From: an uncultured Bacteroidota bacterium
Lineage (GTDB): Bacteria; Bacteroidota; Bacteroidia; Chitinophagales; Chitinophagaceae
Length of the DNA stretch: 64,000 bases
Assembly (NCBI GenBank): GCA_903839875.1
Contig: CAIMDZ010000102.1
Span: 1-64,000, forward strand
Reading direction: 5' to 3'
The notes beneath the pieces were generated by a model. That model made no database searches. It worked only from the letters and a program-made list of their open reading frames with translations, and was not told the origin of the DNA. The translations under genes were made by a program, and so were the position numbers. Of the stretch, positions 20,843 to 29,440 are shown in pieces. The number at the start of each line of letters is the position of its first letter. Position 1 is the first letter of the stretch.

Positions 20843-20997
20843 TTAACGTTTTATTAATATAGTTCCCGTAAAACATTTTTTCCGCCAAAAGTATTCATTG
20901 CATACTGTTTCACAGCCGGTACATAGACAGGAACTTGTGATACTGATTTTAAAGGTTGAAAAAATAAACATAACAGGAAGATGCATAGGTACTTCAT
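20843..20997 (-). pseudogene. Internally deleted remnant of a CHU_C adhesin gene
   Basis: Encodes signal peptide + QVPVYVPA (cf. QVPGYVPT at 17700) joined to VKQYAMNTFGGKN; a 1-nt frame restoration gives NVFTGTILIKR*, matching paralogue C-termini. Confidence 0.8.
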
Positions 20998-21247
20998 AGC
21001 CGTATAATTAAACACCCGTAAATCAAAAAACAGAATTATCCGGTACAATTTATAAGCTTGTATCATGTGGCTCGATAGGTTTGCAACTAAATTAGTAAAT
21101 TTTATATTATTATTTCAGTTTCATAAGTATTTTTTGAAAAATAATTTCAAATATAGCATAAAATGCAATGCAGGAATCTATATCCATCTATAAGTAAACA
21201 TAACGAACTTGCAGCGCATACAAATGTAGTATTCCCTCAAAAAATCG

Positions 21248-21255
21248 TAGGTTTG
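21248..21255 (+). promoter_or_regulatory. -7 box TAGGTTTG upstream of DegT gene
   Basis: TAnnTTTG match 20 nt upstream of ATG 21276. Confidence 0.4.
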
Positions 21256-21275
21256 CACCCGTTAAAAAAGACTTC

Positions 21276-22403
21276 ATGCATAATCTCCAGATGGTTGACC
21301 TCAAGCGTCAGTACCACAAAATAAAATCAGAAATAGATACCGCTGTTTTAAATGTGTTGGAAAGCACTGCTTTCATCAACGGGCCCGATGTAAAACATTT
21401 TGGCGCCGAACTGGAAGCATATCTCGGAGTAAAGCATGTAATCCCCTGTGCTAATGGTACAGATGCCTTACAAATAGCCCTGATGGCCCTTGGCCTGAAA
21501 CCCGGTGATGAAGTAATAACTGCTTCATATACCTACATTGCCACCGTAGAAGTAGTAGCGCTCCTGCGCCTGACCCCTGTTTTCGTTGATGTGGACGCCG
21601 ATACATTTACCATGAATATAGATAGCGTTCGTGCGGCTATTACCCCAAAAACAAAAGCAATCATTCCCGTTCATCTCTATGGACAGAGCGTAAATATGGC
21701 ACCCTTGCTGGAGCTCGCAAAAGAACATAACATACCCGTTATCGAAGACAATGCGCAGGCCATTGGCGGTACATACACGTTCCCTGATGGTACAACCAAA
21801 AAAACAGGCTCCATGGGCATCATTGGCTGCACCTCCTTCTTCCCTTCCAAGAACCTCGGCGGATATGGTGATGGCGGCGCAATATTCACTAATGATGACG
21901 CCCTTGCCGAAACACTGCGAATGATCGCCAACCACGGACAGAAAACACGCTACTACCACGAAATGGTGGGCTGCAACAGCCGCCTCGACAGCATACAGGC
22001 TGCCATTCTCCGCATCAAGCTGCGCCACCTCGATGAATATTGCACTGCCCGCCGTGCCGCTGCAGATTATTACGATAATGCATTTAAAAACAACCCGAAA
22101 ATAATCACACCCTTCCGCGCACCCTACAGCTACCACGTATTCCACCAGTATACGCTGCAAATGAAAAACGTGGACCGCGATATGCTGCAAATCAAACTGG
22201 CAGAAAGGAACATACCTTCCATGATCTATTATCCTGTACCCTGTCACAAGCAAAATATGCTGAAAGATTATGGCTCCGCAAATATTGTTCTTCCTGTTAC
22301 AGATAGGTTGCAGGATTGTGTGATATCCCTGCCAATACATACCGAACTTACCGGAGAAGAACTATCCTACATCACTACTAACCTCCTTGAGATCATAGCC
22401 TAA
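21276..22403 (+). CDS. DegT/DnrJ/EryC1 family sugar aminotransferase
   Basis: PLP-lysine motif SFFPSKNLGGYGDGGAIFTND; IPVIEDNAQAIGG. Confidence 0.92.
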   Translation: MHNLQMVDLKRQYHKIKSEIDTAVLNVLESTAFINGPDVKHFGAELEAYLGVKHVIPCANGTDALQIALMALGLKPGDEVITASYTYIATVEVVALLRLTPVFVDVDADTFTMNIDSVRAAITPKTKAIIPVHLYGQSVNMAPLLELAKEHNIPVIEDNAQAIGGTYTFPDGTTKKTGSMGIIGCTSFFPSKNLGGYGDGGAIFTNDDALAETLRMIANHGQKTRYYHEMVGCNSRLDSIQAAILRIKLRHLDEYCTARRAAADYYDNAFKNNPKIITPFRAPYSYHVFHQYTLQMKNVDRDMLQIKLAERNIPSMIYYPVPCHKQNMLKDYGSANIVLPVTDRLQDCVISLPIHTELTGEELSYITTNLLEIIA

Positions 22404-22412
22404 TCCACTGAT

Positions 22413-22964
22413 ATGAATGTGCTCACTACACCCTTAGAGGGGTTACTGATATTGGAACCTGCGGTGCACATAGACGACCGCGGTTACTTCTTTGAAAGCT
22501 ATAACAAACAAACCCTCGAAGCTAGGTCTGGCTACACCACCGCATTCGTGCAGGACAACCAGGCCCGCTCTGTAAAGAATGTGCTGCGTGGCCTTCATTA
22601 CCAAAACCTGCCCGTACCACAAGCCAAGCTGATCCGTGTATTGGAAGGCGGCATCTGGGATATTGCAGTGGATATCCGCAGGAACAGCAAGACCTACAAA
22701 CAGTGGTTTGGAATAGAACTCACCGCAGAAAATAAAAAACAATTACTAATCCCCCACGGTTTCGCACATGGCTATGCCGTACTCACAGATACTGCCGAAG
22801 TATTCTACAAATGCGATAACTTCTACAACAAGCCCACCGAAGGCGGCTTCTTATACGCCGACCCCGAAATAGGCGTTGACTGGAAAATCAACCTCACCGA
22901 TGCCATCATCTCAGACAAAGACCTGAAGCAGCCTTTGTTTAAGGATGCGTGGAATACGTTTTGA
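22413..22964 (+). CDS. rfbC: dTDP-4-dehydrorhamnose 3,5-epimerase family protein
   Basis: DDRGYFFESYN, VFVQDN-like FVQDNQARS, VLRGLHYQ, LIPHGFAHGYAVL. Confidence 0.9.
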   Translation: MNVLTTPLEGLLILEPAVHIDDRGYFFESYNKQTLEARSGYTTAFVQDNQARSVKNVLRGLHYQNLPVPQAKLIRVLEGGIWDIAVDIRRNSKTYKQWFGIELTAENKKQLLIPHGFAHGYAVLTDTAEVFYKCDNFYNKPTEGGFLYADPEIGVDWKINLTDAIISDKDLKQPLFKDAWNTF

Positions 22965-23118
22965 GTAACCAATAGTTAGGGAAAAAGAAAAATATTATTG
23001 TCCGGGCTTGGTTGCTGCTATTAAGGTTCCGTTGTGTCACTCGCTTGTACGTTTTGTAATTTTATTCAGCCTCCTTTTATTGCGTCAGCAAAACCAGGCA
23101 ACACGCAGTAGGGCAATT

Positions 23119-23134
23119 CCCCTCTTGAGAGGGG
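23119..23134. repeat. REP-like palindrome CCCCTCT-TG-AGAGGGG
   Basis: 7-bp perfect arms followed by cgaggggtgtgttt. Confidence 0.6.
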
Positions 23135-23153
23135 CGAGGGGTGTGTTTATTCG

Positions 23154-23310
23154 CGCCCCCACAACCCTCGCCACCATCGGCACAACCACCGGCATCGCCC
23201 ATGCCCTCTCAGCCGGAGTTGTTACACTTACTTATACTTTAGGAACGGGGTGCTATGTTACTAAAAACGTTACCATCAATCCCCTCACCGGTGTGTCACC
23301 CAAACGGTAG
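23154..23310 (+). pseudogene. Relic of an Ig-like (BIG2-type) repeat gene
   Basis: TTLATIGTTTGIAHALSAGVVTLTYTLGTGCYVTKNVTINPLTGV resembles the VATVGSVSGVVTGxTAGxxTITYTxxxGC repeats elsewhere in the window. Confidence 0.65.
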
Positions 23311-23312
23311 GC

Positions 23313-23345
23313 AGATGTGCCACACCTCTGAGGTGTGGCACATCT
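23313..23345. repeat. 33-bp perfect palindrome with 16-bp arms
   Basis: AGATGTGCCACACCTC-T-GAGGTGTGGCACATCT. Confidence 0.85.
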
Positions 23346-23935
23346 ATACACAAAACAGTAGAAACCCCGCCAGTATCCCCCCCGCGGCGGATCAGACGGG
23401 TGTATCATTGCGGGAAAACCCCAGCCAAATGCTACAAGCCCGGCAAACTTGATGATCCGTGAGTATATCAACGAAATCAAACAAATCAGCTTAATCAACG
23501 GTTCAGAAATCCATCATAAAACTTATCCCCCCCGCCCAGCCGGCATTTTCAAAATATTTATCCATAAAATTTGGAAATGTCAATTATTATTCCTACATTT
23601 GCTACTTTTTTTGTTAGTCCGCTATAAACTGCCATAACTTTTTTTTCAGCAGCCATAGCCAACAGGCGAAGGTTGCAGCTAAGGTGGTCATAGCTTTTAG
23701 CGACATTGCATTAAATTACATATTATATTATTAAAATACAATTGATAATTTACGAGGGAGAGGACGAACATTCCCAATGATTTAGGCAAATATTTTTTTC
23801 AATAAAACTATCCCATTCATCCTATAAACAAAATCTATGAAGTAATAACATAACACCTCCCTCTTACAGTGATTAGAACTACGACAATAATGCGACAACA
23901 TACGACAATGCGACTACTGATTATCAATCCCGATA

Positions 23936-23945
23936 GCTATCGGGA
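23936..23945. repeat. CCCGATAGCTATCGGG palindrome core, solo copy
   Basis: aatcccgatagctatcgggaca spanning the line break at 23940; same palindrome as in the MITE copies. Confidence 0.6.
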
Positions 23946-24194
23946 CAGCAGAAAAATAGAAAAAATGCGACAATGGATCCCCGGCTAAACAGACTGGCTT
24001 GCCCAGCCTGTCTGCCGAGAGGCAAGCGATAGGCAGGCTAAAGACGTTTGGGACTTCAAATATTCCCAACCCAAAAATAAATTAACGAATTTATTTATAT
24101 TAACATACAACTTATGATTAACTACCTAATCTCCAGCCTATCCCACGCAAACCTATTTGCGGCCACAGGCTTACGACATTAGACTACTTCTCCC

Positions 24195-24232
24195 TAACTT
24201 TAGACTTTAGACTTCAGACTTCAGACTTTCAA
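24195..24232. repeat. GACTTTA/GACTTCA heptamer tract
   Basis: ctttagactttagacttcagacttcagactttc adjoining the 3' end of yajQ. Confidence 0.6.
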
Positions 24233-24724
24233 CTAACTCTTCATATTCACAAACTGCAGCGGCAAATCCAGCGCCGATGTTTTGCAAAGTTGAATAACAG
24301 CCTGCAGCTCATCTATCTTTTTGGCAGTTACACGTATCACATCGTCCATTATCGCAGCCTGCACTTTTGATCCGCTGTCCTTAATAAGCTTCACTATTTT
24401 CTTCGAATTTTCTTTATCAATGCCGTTCTTTATGCTTACAGTCTTGCGCACATACTTGCCATTCGCAGATGGTTCCTTACTCAGGTCAAATGCATTTGCC
24501 TCTATACCCTGGCGCATAGCCTTGGTAAGCAACACATCCTGTAGTTGCGACAGTTTCATATCGCTCTCCACTTCTATCGCTATGGTCATATTCTTTTTGT
24601 TCAGCTCAAAGGTTACATGAGTGCCCTTGAAATCCCAACGGTTGTCAATTTCTTTTTTGGCTATGTTTACTGCATTATCAAGCGTTTGCAGATCTACTTT
24701 ACTGGCTATATCAAAGGATGGCAT
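24233..24724 (-). CDS. yajQ: YajQ family nucleotide-binding protein
   Basis: MPSFDIASKVDLQTLDNAVNIAKKEI.NRWDFKG; full-length 163 aa. Confidence 0.93.
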   Translation of the reverse strand: MPSFDIASKVDLQTLDNAVNIAKKEIDNRWDFKGTHVTFELNKKNMTIAIEVESDMKLSQLQDVLLTKAMRQGIEANAFDLSKEPSANGKYVRKTVSIKNGIDKENSKKIVKLIKDSGSKVQAAIMDDVIRVTAKKIDELQAVIQLCKTSALDLPLQFVNMKS

Positions 24725-24926
24725 AGAATCAATTTGAAAACAAAATTAGAAAAAAATCCATCGGATGCAATATGAAATCAGGTTATACCTGTAAACAGGA
24801 TAAGTTAGTGCATTAAATATGCGGGTTTTGAAAGCTTAAAAATGTATTGATCTGGTGACTTTCAAGGTAATAATTGCGCCTTTGCGGGAAACTTTCTTTG
24901 CACTGATCTATACCGCGTGATGTATA

Positions 24927-26081
24927 TTATCCAGCAACTGCTTTTCCCGCCTTATACGCAGCTATTACTTCACAATAAAGCCGCTCGTACCGGGGTATAA
25001 CATGCTGTTTCTCGAATTTCCGGGCCTGGTTGATTGCTGCTTTTTTGAAATTCTGGAGCCGGTCTTCATCACTAAGAATATAAATTGCATTTCTCGACAT
25101 GGACTCAATATCACCTACATTGCTCATGAAACCAGTCTCCCCATCCACATTGATCTCAGGCAACCCGCCTGCATTGGTAGAAATAAGCGGCACACTGCAT
25201 GCCATGCCCTCTAAGGCAGATAACCCAAAGCTTTCCGTTTCTGAAGGCAAAATAAACAGGTCTGCAATACTTAGTATCTCACTGATCTGCTCCTGTTTAC
25301 CCAGGAAACGGACATCGTTATACAGTCCAAGAGTCCGGGCAAGATCCTCAGCCATCTGCCTGTCAGGCCCGTCACCTATCATCAGCAACTTTGCTGGAAC
25401 AACCTGCTTTACCTTATCAAATACCTTAATTACATCCTGTACTCTTTTTACAGAACGAAAGTTGGAAACATGCACTAGAATTCGCTCTCCTTCCGGCGCC
25501 AGCATTTGCTTGAAATGGTCTTTATCTGCCTGGAAAAAACGTTTTATATCCACAAAATTCGGGATGACGTGAATTTCTTTTTCTATTTTAAATGAGTGGA
25601 ACGTTTCCGCTTTCAGATTTTCAGAAACAGCCGTAATCGCATCAGATTCATTTATGGAAAAAGTAACTACCGGCTCATAAGTTGGGTCTTTACCAACAAG
25701 TGTAATATCCGTACCATGCAGTGTCGTGATGAATGGTATATCCCTGCCGGTCTTCTTCAGTATCTGCCTGGCGAAATAAGCCGCAGAAGCGTGCGGGATG
25801 GCATAGTGAAGGTGCAGTATATCCAGGTTCTGGTTTACGATCACATTTACCATGGCGCTCGCAAGCGCTGTCTCATAAGGCGGAAAATCGAACAACGGAT
25901 AGGTAGGCACCTTTACCTCATGGAAATAGATATTGGGATGAAAACTCTGGTTTAATCTTACAGGTTGTTCATAAGTTATGAAGTGTACTTCATAACCCTT
26001 ATCAGAAAGCGCGATGCCCAATTCTGTAGCCAGAACCCCGCTGCCACCAAATGTAGGATAACATACTATACCGATCTTCAT
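24927..26081 (-). CDS. bshA: N-acetyl-alpha-D-glucosaminyl L-malate synthase (bacillithiol pathway GT4)
   Basis: MKIGIVCYPTFGGSGVLATELGIALSDKGYEVHFITYEQPVRL; SETESFGLSALEGMACSVPLISTNAGG. Confidence 0.9.
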   Translation of the reverse strand: MKIGIVCYPTFGGSGVLATELGIALSDKGYEVHFITYEQPVRLNQSFHPNIYFHEVKVPTYPLFDFPPYETALASAMVNVIVNQNLDILHLHYAIPHASAAYFARQILKKTGRDIPFITTLHGTDITLVGKDPTYEPVVTFSINESDAITAVSENLKAETFHSFKIEKEIHVIPNFVDIKRFFQADKDHFKQMLAPEGERILVHVSNFRSVKRVQDVIKVFDKVKQVVPAKLLMIGDGPDRQMAEDLARTLGLYNDVRFLGKQEQISEILSIADLFILPSETESFGLSALEGMACSVPLISTNAGGLPEINVDGETGFMSNVGDIESMSRNAIYILSDEDRLQNFKKAAINQARKFEKQHVIPRYERLYCEVIAAYKAGKAVAG

Positions 26082-26530
26082 CTTTTGATCTGCTTTTTCT
26101 TCAGTAACAATGCAAATATCCGTCTATCTGTCCAATAAATAGCAATAGCCATATTGATTTAATCAATAAATATTTCCAACTGTAAAAAGTGATAGATGCC
26201 TTTCCCTGCTCTAAATGCTGTAATCAATAAGATCAGATGCATTCCACACTGGAATACGCTTGGAAATTTACTGTTTGAATGTCCGGATATAGTTTACAAG
26301 TTCCCATCGCTGCGAAGAGGTGCTACCCACTTACTATTTGTTTGTGCACTGGTTGAATGGTAAAAACTAATTGTCAGAATGCCCATAAAATAAATTCCAG
26401 CCCTTATTATTGCGTTCATAAACTCATCCTGTTAAATGCAATGCAAAATTCATGGTACAGCCGTTCTTAAACAATGACCTCTATCAGCAATAAAAGACAA
26501 ATCACTCTTATATTAATGACATTGATCAGT

Positions 26531-26559
26531 AAAAAAAATGGCCCCATTCTCAGGGACCA
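26531..26559 (-). terminator. Intrinsic terminator downstream of the repeat-protein gene
   Basis: Minus strand TGGTCCC-TGAGAAT-GGGGCCA followed by a T-run. Confidence 0.65.
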
Positions 26560-26587
26560 CTTTCTTATTTCTTAACTTAAGTATTAC

Positions 26588-29404
26588 CTATTGTTCAATT
26601 ACCAGGTGGAATACTTTATTCTCTGAACCTGAACGCAGGCTTAAAATATACATACCGTTAGCAAGTGTATTGCTGGTCTGTATCCTTTCGTTCAGTTCAC
26701 CATTATGTGTCAATACTTTGCTGGTATAAACAACCTGGCCAAGCATATCAGTTACCTCAACTGAAATTTCTTCGTCTGTTGTAGTCCCCAAAGTACCTTT
26801 CAGCATAAATGTTCCCTTGTTAGGATTTGGAACAAGCCTTATATCGCTGCCTGACAGCGAAACAGGCTGCACACCTACATTCGAGATATGAACCGTTAAA
26901 GAACCGGATCCAACATTACCTGCGCAACCGCCACCACTCACTATACTGCAGGAAACATCATCTCCATTGTTCAGTGCGCTTGTAGTATAGGTTTGATTAG
27001 TAGCTGTCGGAACCTGGATTCCGTTAACACTCCACTGATACGCAGGAGCAGCTCCGGCGCCGGTAACATTTGCTGTAAAGGTTACCGGTTGCCCTGCAAA
27101 AATATTAGTTGAAGGCGAAGCAGTAACAGTAACCGTTGGCGTCGTTGAAACGTCAACTATCATATTAATATGGCTGCTGACGCCTGAACTTGTAAGGCGG
27201 CAATGATAATTGCTGGTCATGATGCAATAAATGTCATCGCCATTTGCAGGGGCATAGCTGAAGTTAGCAGTTGTTCCTATGTTCGAACCATTCTTTATCC
27301 ATGAATAAACAGGTGTTGGGCCTCCGAATGAAGGAGTAGCTGTGTAGTTCACCGTTGTACCCTGGCATACTTCATTTCCGGGGAAAGCTGCAATACTTAC
27401 AGCCGGAGTACCCTGTGGTAGCACATTAAGCGTAACAGACCTGTTTACGGTAGCAGGTGAAGCGCAAAGTGCATTACTTGTAAGGGTCACTGTCAGTACA
27501 TCGCCGTTTAATGGTATATAGCTGTAGTTATTGCTAAATCCTGCTATCACTCCATTCACCTTCCATTGGTAAACAGGAGGAGTACCGCCATTCGTAGCAA
27601 CAGCCGTGAAGGTTGTGAATGTACCCGAACATATTGTGTCTCCTGCCGGAGTAGAAATATTTACAATTGGTGTAACAGAAGGATTTACGGTTACTATGGC
27701 ATTTCCTGCCATTGGCATTGTACACCCTGTAGTATTATCTGTAGCTATTACGGTATAGGTAGCGCCGGTTGTAATGATACCCATATCCAGGATACCTCCT
27801 GTTCCTGCTACCGGGCTGCCAACTGCTGTAAACCCGTTAAATAACTGGTAATTCACACCTGAATTAGAACCATTTAATCCAACATGAACACCGCCTGTGC
27901 CTGAACAGAAACTGCCGCCGCCCGTTACTGCAAATACTGCAGGTGGTGTATTTATTATTACAGGAACACTGCCCGACATATTGCCCGTACATCCATTAAT
28001 ATTGTTAGTTCCTACAACTGTATAAGTACCCGCTGTTGTTTGTAAACCAAAGTCAATTGCCGGTCCGGAACCTGTCATCCCCGTCCCTATTATGGTAGAA
28101 CCATTGTATAAGAGGTAAGTCACATCAGCTTGTGAACCGCTGATACCTACATGAAGTCCAGGTCCGCCGGGGCAATAATTACCTCCGCCTATTACTGAAT
28201 AGGCAGTTGGTGATGGATTGATACCTACTGTCACTGTTCCCAGCATATTCCTGGTGCAGGTTGTTGATGGGTTAGTGGCAATTACCGTGTAAGTTCCTGC
28301 TGAGGTTAATAATCCGAAGTCTATGCCAAGTCCTGTTCCGGCAACAGGAGCTCCTGCAGCAAGTGAACCTACATATAACTGATAGTTAACTCCGCTTTGC
28401 GAACCGCTCAAACCTACATGAACCCCTGAGCCACTTGCACAATAGGTACCACCGCCTGTAATTGTATAAACATACGGTAGTGAATTCATAACAACAGTTG
28501 CTACACCCGACATATTATTTACGCAGGTTGTAGCAGGGTTGTTAGCTATTACCGTATAAGCCCCTGTTGCACTTCTGATACCAAAACTAATTGCTGATCC
28601 TGTACCACTTACCGGGCTTCCTGTTGGCGTGCCATCAAGATACAACTGGTACATAACCCCTGCGTAAGAACCACTCAAACCAACCGGAACACCAGCCGTT
28701 CCGTTACAATAACCGCCACCGCCGGTCATAGAGTAGGCAATTGGCAATGGATCAATTACTACTGTAACACTGCTGGCCATATTATGTGTGCACGATGTGC
28801 TTGCGTTAATGGCAACTGCTGTATACATGCCGGCTGCTAACTGAGCGCCGAAATGTACTGATGTCCCTGTACCTGGTAGAGGGCTGCCTACTGCTGTTCC
28901 GGCAAGGTATAACTGGTAGTTAACGCCAACTTCAGAGCCCGACAGATAAACATCCACACCGGTACCACCTATGCAATAATTGCTGCTGGTACTGGTAACA
29001 TTATAAACATTTGGTAGTGGGTTGATACCAACAGAAACACTTCCGGTCATGTTATTTACACACATGGTACTTGTATTGGTAGCTACAACTGTATAGTTAC
29101 CTGCTGCTGTCTGTAATCCGAAATCAAGTCCGAAACCTGTACCTGCCATTGGTGCGCCAACCATTCCGAAGCCGGCCCTGTATAATTGGTAGCTGATACC
29201 TGTATTCGATCCGCTAAGCATTACGTGAACACCTGTTCCGCCTGTGCAATAGTTACCACCTCCCGACACCGTATATGCAACTGGTAAAGCATTAATGCCA
29301 ACAGATACACTGCCGGTCATACTGTTTGTGCAGGCTGTGCCTGTATTTGTTGCAACAACTGTATAAGTGCCTGCTACTGTTTGCAAACCGAAATCTATAA
29401 TCAA
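26588..29404 (-). CDS. 3' portion: remaining repeats, Ig-like domains and T9SS tail
   Basis: 938-aa ORF starting mid-repeat (MIIDFGLQTVAGTYTVVATN), no signal peptide. Confidence 0.7.
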   Translation of the reverse strand: MIIDFGLQTVAGTYTVVATNTGTACTNSMTGSVSVGINALPVAYTVSGGGNYCTGGTGVHVMLSGSNTGISYQLYRAGFGMVGAPMAGTGFGLDFGLQTAAGNYTVVATNTSTMCVNNMTGSVSVGINPLPNVYNVTSTSSNYCIGGTGVDVYLSGSEVGVNYQLYLAGTAVGSPLPGTGTSVHFGAQLAAGMYTAVAINASTSCTHNMASSVTVVIDPLPIAYSMTGGGGYCNGTAGVPVGLSGSYAGVMYQLYLDGTPTGSPVSGTGSAISFGIRSATGAYTVIANNPATTCVNNMSGVATVVMNSLPYVYTITGGGTYCASGSGVHVGLSGSQSGVNYQLYVGSLAAGAPVAGTGLGIDFGLLTSAGTYTVIATNPSTTCTRNMLGTVTVGINPSPTAYSVIGGGNYCPGGPGLHVGISGSQADVTYLLYNGSTIIGTGMTGSGPAIDFGLQTTAGTYTVVGTNNINGCTGNMSGSVPVIINTPPAVFAVTGGGSFCSGTGGVHVGLNGSNSGVNYQLFNGFTAVGSPVAGTGGILDMGIITTGATYTVIATDNTTGCTMPMAGNAIVTVNPSVTPIVNISTPAGDTICSGTFTTFTAVATNGGTPPVYQWKVNGVIAGFSNNYSYIPLNGDVLTVTLTSNALCASPATVNRSVTLNVLPQGTPAVSIAAFPGNEVCQGTTVNYTATPSFGGPTPVYSWIKNGSNIGTTANFSYAPANGDDIYCIMTSNYHCRLTSSGVSSHINMIVDVSTTPTVTVTASPSTNIFAGQPVTFTANVTGAGAAPAYQWSVNGIQVPTATNQTYTTSALNNGDDVSCSIVSGGGCAGNVGSGSLTVHISNVGVQPVSLSGSDIRLVPNPNKGTFMLKGTLGTTTDEEISVEVTDMLGQVVYTSKVLTHNGELNERIQTSNTLANGMYILSLRSGSENKVFHLVIEQ

Positions 29405-29440
29405 GCCGGTACCTGCCCAGGGAGCGCCTATTGCAGTAAG

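Noticed and set aside
21525-22340. 271-aa minus-strand ORF
   Set aside because: Shadow ORF antisense to the well-supported DegT gene.
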